A DNA stretch of 64,000 nucleotides from Acetobacter pomorum (GTDB lineage: Bacteria > Pseudomonadota > Alphaproteobacteria > Acetobacterales > Acetobacteraceae), in contig NZ_PEBQ01000010.1 in NCBI RefSeq assembly GCF_002738225.1, positions 1-64,000 of the forward strand. The letters are read 5' to 3'. Both the position numbers and the translations under genes were made by a program. Below are positions 17,824-27,069 of the stretch, in pieces (positions within the stretch are counted from its first letter, which is position 1; each line of letters begins with the position of its first letter). A model generated the notes under the pieces. That model was not told where the DNA came from, made no database searches, and worked only from the letters and a program-made list of their open reading frames with translations.

Positions 17824-20301
17824 ATGCCTTCGTTCAACAGGCTTGTAATAGCAGAAAAGCCCACAATGGCCGAAGATATCGCAAAAGCTATTGCGGCCAT
17901 GACTGGAGCTCGTCCTGAAAAGAATACCTCAGAAGGGTGCTGGGTGGTCGGTGAAGACCGTGTGGCCTGGTTATATGGCCATTGCTATGATTCAGCTCCT
18001 CCAGAAGAGTATAACCCCAAATGGAAAAATCGCGATATTGAATTCTTGCCTATTGATGTCGGTTTTTCTGATTGGAAGATTAACATAAATAAACCTCCTC
18101 CCCCAAAAGATGGTAGGCCGCCTCTCAATTATGAGGCTACCGTTCGCAGGGTGAGTAAACTCGTATCTCAAGCAACTACTGTCATCAATTCTGGGGACGC
18201 AGGCCGCGAGGGGCAACTGCTCGTTGATGAACTTCTTAACGAGCGTGGATTTGATGCATGGGGGCCGAACACACTCCGACTTTGGTGCTCCTCTTTATCG
18301 AAAAATGATCTTATTGCGGCTCTGAAGATGATGAAGCCCAATAAGGAATACTACAACGTTTTCCTTGAAGCGCGTTCGCGACAGATAGCTGACTGGCTTT
18401 ACGGCCTAAATCTCTCACGCCTATACACAGCTTTAGCCCGACAACAGGGTTATGACGTAAATATTCGTGATGGTCGGGTGATGACCCCCATATTGGGCAT
18501 GGTCGTGCGCCGAGATGTTGAGCGGGCAAACTTCAAGCCTGTTAAATTCTTTGGATCAGTTGGGCATTTCAAACATGAAGATGGCGAGTTCAAAGCCAAG
18601 TGGCAACCGCCAAAGGGAGCTGCATATCTTGACGCTGAAGGCCGAGTTCTTGATCAGAACGTTATCAAAGAGCTAATAGCAAAAACCTCTGGCAAGTCAG
18701 GCACTATAACGAGCTTCCAGAAGACCAGAAAGAAAACCTCACAGCCCCTCCCCTTCAGCCTCGCAACTCTTCAAATTCTGTGCTCGTCTCGTTTCCATAT
18801 GTCTGCAGATGAGACCTTGGCAGTGGCGATCAAGCTTTATGATGAATACAAAATCGCCAGCTACCCTAGAACATCCAGCCAGTATCTCAACAATGCACTA
18901 GCGGAAGATATTGTGCCGGCAGCAATGAAAGCCGTCAGTTCTTGCACCGCTTTCAAAAGCCTGGCATCTGGTGTTGACCTTAAAATCAGATCTCCTGCAT
19001 GGAATGATTCAAAGGTCACTGACCATCATGGCCTTATCCCTCTAGGTGCTCTTACAGAGGAGATATACAATAAGCTGCCTCCTGACGTGAAGCAGGTCTA
19101 TGATGTCATTGTTCAAAGGTTTATCTGCCAATTCTACCCTCCGGCTGAAGCCGATCAAACGGTGCTTACTGTCCTATGTGAGGGAGAGACATTTGTAGGT
19201 CGTGGATCAGTTCCCGTATCTCCAGGATGGCGGAAAGTCACGGGCAGCGCCGATGATGACGACGAGGACAATAAGGAGCCTGAAGATATATTCCCGCCCA
19301 TGAAAAATGGGGATCCGGTAGAGAGTATTGGAGCGGAGCAAACCTCAGGTGAGACAAAGAAACCACTCGAATTTACGGATGGAACTCTCATTAAGGCATG
19401 CATGACGCCTTATCTGCATGAGCCTGACCCTATCCTCCGCAAGAAACTTAAGGATGGTGGATACGTTATAGGAACTGAAGCAACCAGGGCTGCTATCATC
19501 CTTAAGTTGCTCGGTATGTCTGGTTCAGATAAAAATATGAAACAAACAGACAAAAATCCTATGCTTACGCGCATAGGCAAGAGCAAGATTGTATCCACTG
19601 AATTCGGCAGATCCCTCATAGCGTCCTACCCTGAAGAAGAATACAGCCTTGGCATGACCGCCTTATGGGAAGCTGGTCTAGGTGCCATTGGTCAGGGTCA
19701 GGTTAAGCCTCAAATTTTTCTGGACAGACTAATGGGGACTATCCGGGAGCGTATAAAGGATGCTCCCAATATCAAACTCAATCTTCGCGGCCTCCACGTT
19801 ATTCAACCACTACCAGGCAATGGTGAAGAATGCCCTAATTGCCATAAGGGAAAACTTGTAACCCGCGAGTTCATACCGAAAGGCAAAAGAACCCCTGAAC
19901 GTTATTTGACGTGCTCTCTGGCCAGCAAGGATGGGGAGTGCGACTATGTGAAGTTTCAGGAAAAAGAAAAACCAAAGCCAATTGCTGGAGACGGACAGCA
20001 ATGCCCTAAATGTCATAAGGGGCATTTGATCACCAGAGAAATTTCGAAACCTGGTCCAAATAAAGGAAAGAAATTTCTAGGGTGCTCAGAAAAGGAATGT
20101 GATTTCACAAAGTGGCCAGATCCACCTCCCCTTCCTGGTACCGGAGACGCTTGCCCAAAATGTCATAAAGGGAAAGTCGTCACCCGTGAACGAAAGCCAA
20201 AAGCAGGTGAAAAAACATCAACGGATCGTCGCTTCCAATGCTGTTCAATTCGTGAATGCGACTATGTCAAATTCCAGAATTCGTCTCCTAAAAAGCGCTG
20301 A
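17824..20301 (+). CDS. topB: DNA topoisomerase III (type IA) with three C-terminal zinc ribbons
   Basis: This 825-residue type IA topoisomerase has the TOPRIM start LVIAEKPTMAEDIA at residues 7-20, the acidic DAGREGQ motif at about 124-130, and the catalytic tyrosine in SYPRTSSQYL at about 347. An acidic insertion (DDDDEDN) lies near 480. The C terminus carries three CPxCHKG...C-x-C zinc ribbons at about 675, 720 and 770, which bind single-stranded DNA. It decatenates replicating or recombining plasmid DNA. Its counterpart on IncI plasmids is TraE. It stands alone on the plus strand, opposite the IcmT operon, and would share a divergent promoter region of about 185 bp. Confidence 0.93.
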   Translation: MPSFNRLVIAEKPTMAEDIAKAIAAMTGARPEKNTSEGCWVVGEDRVAWLYGHCYDSAPPEEYNPKWKNRDIEFLPIDVGFSDWKININKPPPPKDGRPPLNYEATVRRVSKLVSQATTVINSGDAGREGQLLVDELLNERGFDAWGPNTLRLWCSSLSKNDLIAALKMMKPNKEYYNVFLEARSRQIADWLYGLNLSRLYTALARQQGYDVNIRDGRVMTPILGMVVRRDVERANFKPVKFFGSVGHFKHEDGEFKAKWQPPKGAAYLDAEGRVLDQNVIKELIAKTSGKSGTITSFQKTRKKTSQPLPFSLATLQILCSSRFHMSADETLAVAIKLYDEYKIASYPRTSSQYLNNALAEDIVPAAMKAVSSCTAFKSLASGVDLKIRSPAWNDSKVTDHHGLIPLGALTEEIYNKLPPDVKQVYDVIVQRFICQFYPPAEADQTVLTVLCEGETFVGRGSVPVSPGWRKVTGSADDDDEDNKEPEDIFPPMKNGDPVESIGAEQTSGETKKPLEFTDGTLIKACMTPYLHEPDPILRKKLKDGGYVIGTEATRAAIILKLLGMSGSDKNMKQTDKNPMLTRIGKSKIVSTEFGRSLIASYPEEEYSLGMTALWEAGLGAIGQGQVKPQIFLDRLMGTIRERIKDAPNIKLNLRGLHVIQPLPGNGEECPNCHKGKLVTREFIPKGKRTPERYLTCSLASKDGECDYVKFQEKEKPKPIAGDGQQCPKCHKGHLITREISKPGPNKGKKFLGCSEKECDFTKWPDPPPLPGTGDACPKCHKGKVVTRERKPKAGEKTSTDRRFQCCSIRECDYVKFQNSSPKKR

Positions 20302-20356
20302 AATGCACTAATTACCCCAACATAGCCCAACCTAAACGTCAGAGCAGAGGTCGATT

Positions 20357-20686
20357 ATGCAAGATGTTAAAAGCCCCCAACTTATGGTTAGAGGGCACAA
20401 ATCCAAACCTGTGCGTGCTCTTACTGAAAGACAATTGTCTGTTTTGGCGGCATTGAAACGTGTCCTTAAGTCCAAACCCGAAAGTGAAGGATGCACTAGA
20501 TTTGAAATTTCGACAGATCTCGGGTTTAGGACGCCAAGGACCGGGAAAAAGCGTTTGTCGGCCTCAATCGTGGAGATGCTTCTTCAAAGTTTGGAGAGAC
20601 ATGGATTGGTTTCGAAGATAGAGAACGCCGAGGGGCAGACTTATTGGTATCAGGGTCATCCGCAGACTTCTGATAAACAGTGTTAG
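20357..20686 (+). CDS. Small winged-helix-like protein
   Basis: This 109-residue basic protein has a good AGAGG before the ATG. The order of segments fits a winged helix: a helix (LTERQLSVLAALKRVL), then FEISTDLGFRT, a recognition-type helix (ASIVEMLLQSLERHGLVSKI) and a beta hairpin (ENAEGQTYWYQ). It could be a transcription regulator of the nearby genes. It lies 55 bp downstream of topB in the same direction and may be co-transcribed. No closer family is recognised. Confidence 0.65.
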   Translation: MQDVKSPQLMVRGHKSKPVRALTERQLSVLAALKRVLKSKPESEGCTRFEISTDLGFRTPRTGKKRLSASIVEMLLQSLERHGLVSKIENAEGQTYWYQGHPQTSDKQC

Positions 20687-20858
20687 ATCGCTTAAGCATT
20701 GCCGATCTAATCCCGTTACCGCTCTGCGTAGGAAGTCTGCACACTTGTTTTTCCAGAGATGCATGACTTCCCGCAATTTGGCGACACACACAAAGGTGCT
20801 GCCATTGGATTTGAAGAATATTTTGCTCTAATAAAAACAATCAAAGGCTAACGATGCG

Positions 20859-21203
20859 TTAAGGAGAAGGTGCATCTAAAGGGGAAGCAAACGGCTCCCA
20901 ATCCCCTTCTGGGTCCACATCCTTCAATTCGGAGGGGATCAGTTCATTTTCACTTTGGGGCGCAACAGATATTGTTGCACAAATATACCCGCAACCAAGA
21001 GAGTCTGAATCAACCTGCATATTAGGTGATTTGCAATCAACACCCAATGAATGGGCCAGCATTTCTGACCCAAATCGCATCGTGTTTTCAAGGTCGGTCA
21101 AAAACATCCTGGCATTCTTCTTTTGTTCCTGTGTTGCGTCCGGGCTATCAATCATTTTCTGACAAACTCCAGCCAAGTCAGAAGGTGTAAGAACCTTTGC
21201 CAT
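20859..21203 (-). CDS. Hypothetical protein
   Basis: The start is set at ATG 21203, preceded by GGAGAATT; an earlier ATG adds twelve unlikely residues. The protein of about 114 residues has a helical N-terminal half (LAGVCQKMIDSPDATQEQKK, FLTDLENTMRFGSEMLA) and an acidic, Pro-rich C terminus. It contains four cysteines without a recognised pattern. It is transcribed divergently from the next gene, starts 87 bp apart, and probably shares a control region with it. Confidence 0.55.
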   Translation of the reverse strand: MAKVLTPSDLAGVCQKMIDSPDATQEQKKNARMFLTDLENTMRFGSEMLAHSLGVDCKSPNMQVDSDSLGCGYICATISVAPQSENELIPSELKDVDPEGDWEPFASPLDAPSP

Positions 21204-21290
21204 TATCGAAATTCTCCATTTCTCATTCTTTAGGAACACAGGATGATACTGGCATTACTTTGATGCAAAGAACAAAAAGGGATTACTAAA

Positions 21291-21746
21291 ATGGTATCGA
21301 GAGCCTTCTCTACGCAATTTCTGCTCCGTCTAATGGCGGAAGGAGGATTTAATGCAGGGCCAATCCCCGCTGGTCTGGCAGTGTCATCGCCACGAGATCT
21401 GGATAATGGCCTGTCTCAGATCGTGTACCTCATTGATCCTTATTCTTCAGATGAAGAGCAGGATCAGTCTATTGATCGATTTGCCATAGAGGACGCAGGG
21501 GATGTCTGGCCTATGATGCAAGGCGCATTAGAATTGCCCAATCTTCCAACTGACGTGCCGGAAATCAAACGTCTCATGGATGATTTTGATATTTCATGGC
21601 AGGCTCGCTCTTTCGCCTTTGCCACTTTTATTCCTGTGCCTACAGAAGATGATAAAATAAGTCAGATAAAAACCTTATTGGCAACGCATCGTATGATACT
21701 TTTCCTTACAACTCTTAATTCGATATGGTGGCAAGGCCAATCCTGA
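21291..21746 (+). CDS. Hypothetical acidic protein
   Basis: This 151-residue acidic protein starts after AAGGGA. It has no signal peptide and no membrane helix. A conserved-looking middle contains IDPYSSDEEQDQS and AIEDAGDVWPMMQGALELP. The C-terminal part is helical (FAFATFIPVPTED, LLATHRMILFLTTLNS). No domain is recognised. It precedes the DsbC-like gene by 76 bp in the same direction, so the two may be transcribed together. Confidence 0.6.
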   Translation: MVSRAFSTQFLLRLMAEGGFNAGPIPAGLAVSSPRDLDNGLSQIVYLIDPYSSDEEQDQSIDRFAIEDAGDVWPMMQGALELPNLPTDVPEIKRLMDDFDISWQARSFAFATFIPVPTEDDKISQIKTLLATHRMILFLTTLNSIWWQGQS

Positions 21747-21822
21747 TGATTTCGCCTGTAAACCTTCATGCAAGGCTAAATTTTGTCTAAACTAAATCTA
21801 GAAGGTAAAAATTAGCTTTGAG

Positions 21823-22902
21823 ATGGGATTTCGTTTCCATCCACAAATGGCAAGGAATGATAGATTGAAGTCCAAACGTATAGGCCTTTTGGCCGGTCTC
21901 GCCCTGGCTGCTACTTTTTCATTTGATGCCTTTGCGGACACTGTCCCATCTGCAGGTTCGGAAGCACAGGTTAATACTTCCAATGTGCCCGCCGGCAAGG
22001 ATCTTGTCTCTCCAGGACTAGCTTCCAGGCTAGTGTCAGAGGATCCCTCCAAAACGCCGCAATTTATTAAATACCTTCTAGATAGAGGTATGTTTCTGAC
22101 CTCATTACCTCCGACAATTTCTGGATTGGAAGGTTATACGGTAGAGGATAAGTCAGGCCGTGATGTTATTATGTACATTACACCTGACGGCAAAAGCGCA
22201 GTCGTGGGAGTGATGCTATCTGTTGGCAACGGCCTGACAAATGGTCAGCCGGAAAACGTAACGGCTATACAGTTGGCATCACTGAGGGCCAGACTTGTGG
22301 CGGCGAAAGAAAAAGGCGAGACCAAAAACCTCCCCTCAGACGCCAAACAGGCCATAGACAACAACATTACACCTGTATCGGCTGTTTCTGTTAATGATCC
22401 GTCATTAGCCAAGCCGTTTATGACAACTCGCAAGGCTTCAGATTTCCAGTCTGAAATGGAAAAGACCAAATATCTTTCCATAGGATACAATGGCAAACCT
22501 GTGTTGTGGTTTGTTGCTGACCCGCAATGCCAATACTGTCACCGCGCCTGGGGCAAGATCTCCCAACTCGTCATGACCGGAAAAATCTCTGTTAATGTTA
22601 TTTTGATCGGCGCACTTCCGGGGTCTTCTACTATTGCCCGTGATATCTTGAGTCGTAATGACCCTGGTGAAGCTTGGATGTCTGGAGAAGGCAGCAGGGA
22701 TGATGGTTATCATCCATCATCCCATAATCCTTCAGGAGAGGCCGCTTCTAAAGCTGATTCTTATCTAGCTGCGAATATGGCTTTCGTTAGGGCTGAAGGT
22801 GTAAAGCGCACACCATGGATGGGATATGTCGGAAAAGACAAGAAAACAGTCTACACTCATGAAGGGGCTGATCAGATCGAAGCTTTTCTATCAGGTATTT
22901 AA
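21823..22902 (+). CDS. Periplasmic DsbC/DsbG-like thioredoxin-fold protein (TrbB-like)
   Basis: This 359-residue exported protein has a signal peptide (basic start, then GLLAGLALAATFSFDAFA). An N-terminal dimerisation-like region is followed by a thioredoxin fold with active site CQYC at about 236-239, in the context KPVLWFVADPQCQYC. The cis-proline loop is RTPWMGYV near 335. Such proteins isomerise or oxidise disulphides in the periplasm. IncI plasmids encode a similar TrbB that supports transfer, so this one probably folds the cysteine-containing secreted proteins encoded at 45-49 kb. Two starts are possible (21823 or 21847). A strong terminator follows. Confidence 0.85.
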   Translation: MGFRFHPQMARNDRLKSKRIGLLAGLALAATFSFDAFADTVPSAGSEAQVNTSNVPAGKDLVSPGLASRLVSEDPSKTPQFIKYLLDRGMFLTSLPPTISGLEGYTVEDKSGRDVIMYITPDGKSAVVGVMLSVGNGLTNGQPENVTAIQLASLRARLVAAKEKGETKNLPSDAKQAIDNNITPVSAVSVNDPSLAKPFMTTRKASDFQSEMEKTKYLSIGYNGKPVLWFVADPQCQYCHRAWGKISQLVMTGKISVNVILIGALPGSSTIARDILSRNDPGEAWMSGEGSRDDGYHPSSHNPSGEAASKADSYLAANMAFVRAEGVKRTPWMGYVGKDKKTVYTHEGADQIEAFLSGI

Positions 22903-22910
22903 ACAAACCT

Positions 22911-22932
22911 GGGCGCCACTGGCGCCCTTTTT
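22911..22932 (+). terminator. Rho-independent terminator after the DsbC-like gene
   Basis: GGGCGCC pairs with GGCGCCC across a three-base loop, followed by TTTTT, 9 bp after the stop. Confidence 0.85.
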
Positions 22933-22941
22933 CATTTCAGA

Positions 22942-22970
22942 GCTTTAGTAGGCTTTAGTAGGCTTTAGTT
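22942..22970. repeat. Short tandem repeat
   Basis: Two perfect copies of the ten-base unit GCTTTAGTAG and a third partial copy (GCTTTAGTTT) lie directly behind a terminator, in the 203-bp gap before the next gene. Confidence 0.7.
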
Positions 22971-23105
22971 TGGAGTTGTTTTTTGAATTCCAATACTCAA
23001 TCAATTCTAGTCCCTTGCATAGTTATGGTTATTTTTTTCTCAGAAGAAGATTTTTACATTTGCCCACGTCCTTGATGGGCATCATGAATCGAAGAGGTCA
23101 GTGAA

Positions 23106-24896
23106 ATGAGTGGACCGAGCCGTTCAAATGCCCGTGGATTGGGAGGTGGAGGCATTCGTCGCAGAGGCGGAAGCAAAGAAGGAGGAGGCCACCCTCGTTC
23201 AGGCTACAATCTGATGATGATGGTAGATGAATACCATAATCTTCAGGATCGTGATCCTGCCAATCACTCCATGACTGCTTTGCTGCTTCATGATGTTCCT
23301 GAATGGGGTTTGAAAGCAGAGTTTGATCAGGGTGTGCCTCTGACTAAAATTCGGCTGACCATGCCACCTTCACCAAACAAGGATCGCCGCGATATTCGTG
23401 GCCTCAGTCGCCCTCGCGGCGGCGGCCCGGCCATTGATAAAGGTGGGATATTTGCTGTCGAGAAATGTGACTTTACACCTGCTGCTGACGGCGGACTGCC
23501 AAACATTACGGCTGGCTTTGCGAGTGGCCTGGCGTCTTCGGAAGAATTGCGCACAGGTTTGAAGGTCCCGATGCCTTCAACTATGACTGCTGTATTGCCT
23601 GAAGGGAGAAAGCCTCGATCTTCTGAACCTTCAAAAAGACAGACGGTTATCAGCCTTCTCCCAGATTCTGCTGTACTTATTCAATCTCCGCAGGATTTGA
23701 TGAACTTTGTAGGGAGTGTGATTACGGAAGACCCTTTCCGGCCAGGAAATCCTGGTGTCGCGATAATTGCCAACCGTGTATTGCCTGAGGATCCGGCCGA
23801 AGCAGCAGCTATGGCTGCTGATCCTGATACTCGGTATGGCCAGCTTGTACGTGCATACCCCCAGAATGTTGCTCCTGAGGGTGCAACACCGGAATATCGC
23901 ATGATGCCCCCTCAGCGGGTGATTGAGAAGATTGCCGCTGACCAAGATATGTACTCCATCATTGGTAATCCTGAATGGCAGGTTACTGCTATTCCTGTTG
24001 TGCATTCTTCACTGGCGAAATCGCTTGTATTCTCAAATCAGGTAGATCGGCGAAACCCCTTTGATGCTTCCCAGCCGTATGGTGTTTATACGAAAGCAGC
24101 CCCAGATACTGTCCGAGAAGGCGCCGAAGCTTATCCGACTGATGATGGTATGATCTTGACCAAACTAGAAACCGGATTTGCTAATTCCATCGGTCTGGTG
24201 ACGTATATGAGCGCTGACCCAAATCAGCGCGGCATTGGCATGGTGACATATGAACGCCCGGTTCTGAACAATGGGCGTAACTATGCAACTCCGAATGTTG
24301 TGACTATCCATGATATTCAGACGCCGTTTACACAGCCGGGCCACTGTCAAGCTATCGAGAATATCTGCAAAGAATCCTTTCAAGCCGGCCGAGCATTTAT
24401 GAATAAACGCTGGGAGGCGGTTAAGGCTGCACAACCAGCTCCCTCCGCTCCTCAGGCCCCACAGGGCGGATATCCGCAACAGCCACGGGGTGGCTACCCA
24501 CAGCAGCCTCAGGGAGGTTTCCCTCAGCATGCTGCTCCCCAGCAGGCTGCAGGGGGATGGCCCTCCCAACCTCCTGCTGCACCACCTCACAATCCCCAGA
24601 ATGGCGGATGGGGGCAACCGCAGGCACAGCCTCAGCATGGCCAACCGCCCCAACAAGGCCCTGGAGGAGGGTTTGGGCGTCGGGGGCCACAAATGGGCGC
24701 TCCCATGCCTCAACAACAGAACAATGGCTACCCTCAACAGCCCAACACAGGAGCGCCAGCGCCACAACCACAAGGGAATGGCGGATGGGGACAGCCTCAC
24801 CAGCAGCATTATGGGCAGCCCCAGTCACAGCCTCAGTCCCAACCCCAGACGGACCAGGGTTGGGATCAAGGATGGGATCAGGAACCTGCCTTTTAA
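23106..24896 (+). CDS. Unknown protein with a Q/P/G-rich linker and SSB-like acidic C-terminal tip
   Basis: This 596-residue protein has three parts. Residues 1-32 are Gly/Arg-rich ([13 protein letters not shown]), typical of nucleic-acid contact. Residues about 33-440 form a folded domain of no recognised family, with many strands. Residues about 445-580 are a low-complexity linker with [12 protein letters not shown]-type repeats. The chain ends [11 protein letters not shown], an acidic tip with a terminal Pro-Ala-Phe. Bacterial single-stranded-DNA-binding proteins end in the same style (disordered Gly/Gln/Pro linker, acidic tip, terminal PF) to recruit partners. A DNA-binding replication accessory role is therefore inferred. 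AGAGG precedes the ATG, and a terminator follows. Confidence 0.75.
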   Translation: MSGPSRSNARGLGGGGIRRRGGSKEGGGHPRSGYNLMMMVDEYHNLQDRDPANHSMTALLLHDVPEWGLKAEFDQGVPLTKIRLTMPPSPNKDRRDIRGLSRPRGGGPAIDKGGIFAVEKCDFTPAADGGLPNITAGFASGLASSEELRTGLKVPMPSTMTAVLPEGRKPRSSEPSKRQTVISLLPDSAVLIQSPQDLMNFVGSVITEDPFRPGNPGVAIIANRVLPEDPAEAAAMAADPDTRYGQLVRAYPQNVAPEGATPEYRMMPPQRVIEKIAADQDMYSIIGNPEWQVTAIPVVHSSLAKSLVFSNQVDRRNPFDASQPYGVYTKAAPDTVREGAEAYPTDDGMILTKLETGFANSIGLVTYMSADPNQRGIGMVTYERPVLNNGRNYATPNVVTIHDIQTPFTQPGHCQAIENICKESFQAGRAFMNKRWEAVKAAQPAPSAPQAPQGGYPQQPRGGYPQQPQGGFPQHAAPQQAAGGWPSQPPAAPPHNPQNGGWGQPQAQPQHGQPPQQGPGGGFGRRGPQMGAPMPQQQNNGYPQQPNTGAPAPQPQGNGGWGQPHQQHYGQPQSQPQSQPQTDQGWDQGWDQEPAF

Positions 24897-24927
24897 TTGT
24901 GCTCCGGCTTTTTTCGGCAAAAGAGAA

Positions 24928-24955
24928 AGGCGAGCTTTCTGCTCGCCTTTTTTGT
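24928..24955 (+). terminator. Rho-independent terminator
   Basis: AGGCGAGC pairs with GCTCGCCT and is followed by a six-T run, 32 bp after the stop of the SSB-tail gene. Confidence 0.85.
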
Positions 24956-25080
24956 TGAAAGTCAGTCCATTCATTCTTACCGAAAATCTTGTTAATTGTA
25001 ATGATGAAGGACTTTTCATTGATAATTTATTCTTGATATAATCAGTAAGTTTTTTAATTTATGATAAGTATAATGACATC

Positions 25081-25695
25081 ATGACAATTCAGCCCCTACC
25101 TCAGCATCCATGCAACGACTATTTCATTCGTATTCGTGATTTCCTCGCATCCATTGGGATCACTGTCCTATTGCAACCTCTACCCAAAAAGGGATTTTTT
25201 TCTCGCACCTATATTTCGAACACGACTATTTTTGTTTCCGAAAATTCCGACATCTCGCTAGGAGAAGTTCTCCACGAGGCTGGCCATATTGCGACAATGC
25301 CGTCTCAATTTCGGCACTTAATTGATGGTGATATCGAGGCTCCTGAAATTTTGGAGGCCATAAAGCAATATTTGGATGAACATTTTCACGATCAATTAAG
25401 TTGTGGTCTTGAAGATCCAACCTGTCGGGCAATCTTTCAGATTGATGATCCAGCGGCCACTGCCTGGAGTTATGCTGCGGCACTAGAATGCGGCGTGCCT
25501 ACTGAAATTCTATTTTGCGACCATGAATCTTTTGGCGGATTGAAGCAATCAAGAGAAATCCATCATATGCTTTCACTTAATGCGTATATTGGCATTAACA
25601 GTCTTGCTGCTTCTGGCATGACTTGTCAGAGGACTGCTGCGAAATTTCTCGGCAAGAAGCCATTCCCCCACATGGAGAAATGGATGCAAATCTAA
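25081..25695 (+). CDS. Putative zinc metallopeptidase (HEAGH) of antirestriction/ImmA type
   Basis: This 204-residue soluble protein contains the zinc-binding HEAGH motif at 65-69, in the context SLGEVLHEAGHIATMP. A possible third ligand region lies downstream (TAWSYAAALECG). The size and the HExxH within a helix following a short beta region recall the small peptidase domains found in ImmA-type and polyvalent proteins of mobile elements, which cleave repressors or host defence proteins. The substrate is unknown. The ribosome binding site is weak. It is monocistronic and followed by a dispersed-family hairpin at 25741. Confidence 0.7.
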   Translation: MTIQPLPQHPCNDYFIRIRDFLASIGITVLLQPLPKKGFFSRTYISNTTIFVSENSDISLGEVLHEAGHIATMPSQFRHLIDGDIEAPEILEAIKQYLDEHFHDQLSCGLEDPTCRAIFQIDDPAATAWSYAAALECGVPTEILFCDHESFGGLKQSREIHHMLSLNAYIGINSLAASGMTCQRTAAKFLGKKPFPHMEKWMQI

Positions 25696-25740
25696 TATGT
25701 ATTCGAAGGGCTCAATACCACAAACCACAGCGCCTTATAT

Positions 25741-25770
25741 CCCCGCCCTGAAGGACGGGGCTTTACGGCG
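25741..25770. repeat. Hairpin of the dispersed family
   Basis: CCCCG pairs with CGGGG around CCCTGAAGGA, followed by CTTTACGGCG. It lies in the 435-bp gap 25696-26130, between the ends of convergent genes. The sequence resembles the right-end hairpin of IS200/IS605-type elements, but no transposase gene is near. Confidence 0.6.
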
Positions 25771-25818
25771 TCTCGGGTAAGGGAAATCCTGTATTTACAC
25801 ACTAAGGAGAATATAGAT

Positions 25819-25983
25819 TTACTCACCTACTCTATCTAACCAGGCGGCGTGAGCCTTCTGCCTGCCAAGTGCGAAAATTCTGCGAGCCTCATGCTCAAGC
25901 GTTCTCATCTGTGCAACCCGATCTTCGCGTTTAGTTAATCGCTCACCTGTCCGGCGAAGGTTAACCCTATCGATATAGACCAT
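25819..25983 (-). CDS. Possible 54-residue Arg-rich helical protein
   Basis: A small open frame in the gap between 25770 and 26131 encodes a 54-residue basic, fully helical-looking peptide beginning VYIDRVNLRRTGERLTKRED and ending HAAWLDRVGE. The composition (Arg, Ala, Glu, Leu) is protein-like rather than random, which is why it is reported. There is no clear ribosome binding site, so it may be unexpressed or a remnant of a longer gene. The remaining part of the gap (25984-26130) shows nothing recognisable. Confidence 0.35.
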   Translation of the reverse strand: MVYIDRVNLRRTGERLTKREDRVAQMRTLEHEARRIFALGRQKAHAAWLDRVGE

Positions 25984-26130
25984 GGCCAATGCCAATCACT
26001 CATTACTCATGGCAAAGGCTGCTATCGTTTCAGCACAAGTCGAGCCCTGCTCAGTGCAGGTGAATGCATTCTTGTCCCAAATTATTCCGAAAGAGCCAAC
26101 CTCCCAGATATACGAACTTTCAATCACAAC

Positions 26131-26826
26131 TCATCCAATCAATGCAGAATGATTTCCCACGGTGAAAGACTGATCCGGTGAAGCAGGAAGTCTGATCAAG
26201 TGATCTTCGAGTTTTTGCTTCAGCTCAGTCCATGACCCTGTATGCGTTTCATCCAGTACATCCCCTTCGCCGATATCTCTATATACTGTTTCTGGAGCGC
26301 TTTTATGCCAAATCGCGGTAAGTCCGACCTTCCTTGCGTCCTGAATATTGCTGTGCAGGTCATCAAGGAAAAAGGTTCTCCCTTTGGGGAATTTAGATAA
26401 GATAGCTTGCTTTGATGCCCCTAGAGGCAAGACATGTAAAGGCCAGTTTGATTGCCATCCAACATATCTTTCCAAACAATATTTACGCGATTTGGCTGCC
26501 ACCTCATTACCACATGACGTTACGGCATGTATCTTAAAGCCAGAATTTGATAATTCCTGAAGAAATTCTTCGGCTCCTTCAAATGCAGGGAGGTGCTTAA
26601 ATTCTTCAGTTAGACTGAATTGACTTACACGTTCTCGAAATTCTGAGAAAGTAATCTGCTTTCCATCTCTGTGAAAGTAAGGAGAGAGATCGTATCGTTC
26701 TATTTTGTCAGGCGCCACAATCGTCTGAAGGCCTTGTCTTTCACGCATCCATGACATGAAACCAGACACATAATCTAGAATAACGCCGTCAATATCCAAT
26801 ACAAAATTCACATCTTCATTAATCAT
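26131..26826 (-). CDS. HAD-superfamily phosphatase (5'-nucleotidase-like)
   Basis: This 231-residue protein has all HAD motifs: FVLDIDGVILDY near the N terminus (nucleophile and acid Asp), HAVTSCG (motif II), a lysine-containing segment at LPLGASKQ, and TFFLDDLHSNI (motif IV Asp pair). The cap region between motifs I and II is of the small helical type seen in deoxyribonucleotidases and phosphatases of the NT5C kind. It probably dephosphorylates a small phosphomonoester such as a nucleotide, which would suit the plasmid's nucleotide-metabolism genes. The substrate is inference. It is transcribed divergently from the Strawberry-notch-like gene. Confidence 0.8.
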   Translation of the reverse strand: MINEDVNFVLDIDGVILDYVSGFMSWMRERQGLQTIVAPDKIERYDLSPYFHRDGKQITFSEFRERVSQFSLTEEFKHLPAFEGAEEFLQELSNSGFKIHAVTSCGNEVAAKSRKYCLERYVGWQSNWPLHVLPLGASKQAILSKFPKGRTFFLDDLHSNIQDARKVGLTAIWHKSAPETVYRDIGEGDVLDETHTGSWTELKQKLEDHLIRLPASPDQSFTVGNHSALIG

Positions 26827-27069
26827 CGCTTAATTAGCCTTTACATCCAAAACACTATTTATTGCATCGCTATCTTCTGTTCATATCCAGCAAAGATCAA
26901 ACAGCTTCCTGATACATGTTCAAGCCAGTCATCAAATAAATCCCAACTCAGATAGCCTTTAATCTACTACTATTGTCTAGTCCCATGCATCTTATATCGA
27001 CATACCTATTAAAACATAAGCCTTGCCATAACCAAAACTGTTATAATCCCCAAGAGAAGTTATCGCCTC

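Noticed and set aside
24165-24828. Long open frames on the minus strand opposite the Q/P/G-rich coding region
   Set aside because: They come from the repetitive, low-complexity composition of the plus-strand gene, have Leu/Trp/Ser-rich unnatural composition and no ribosome binding site.
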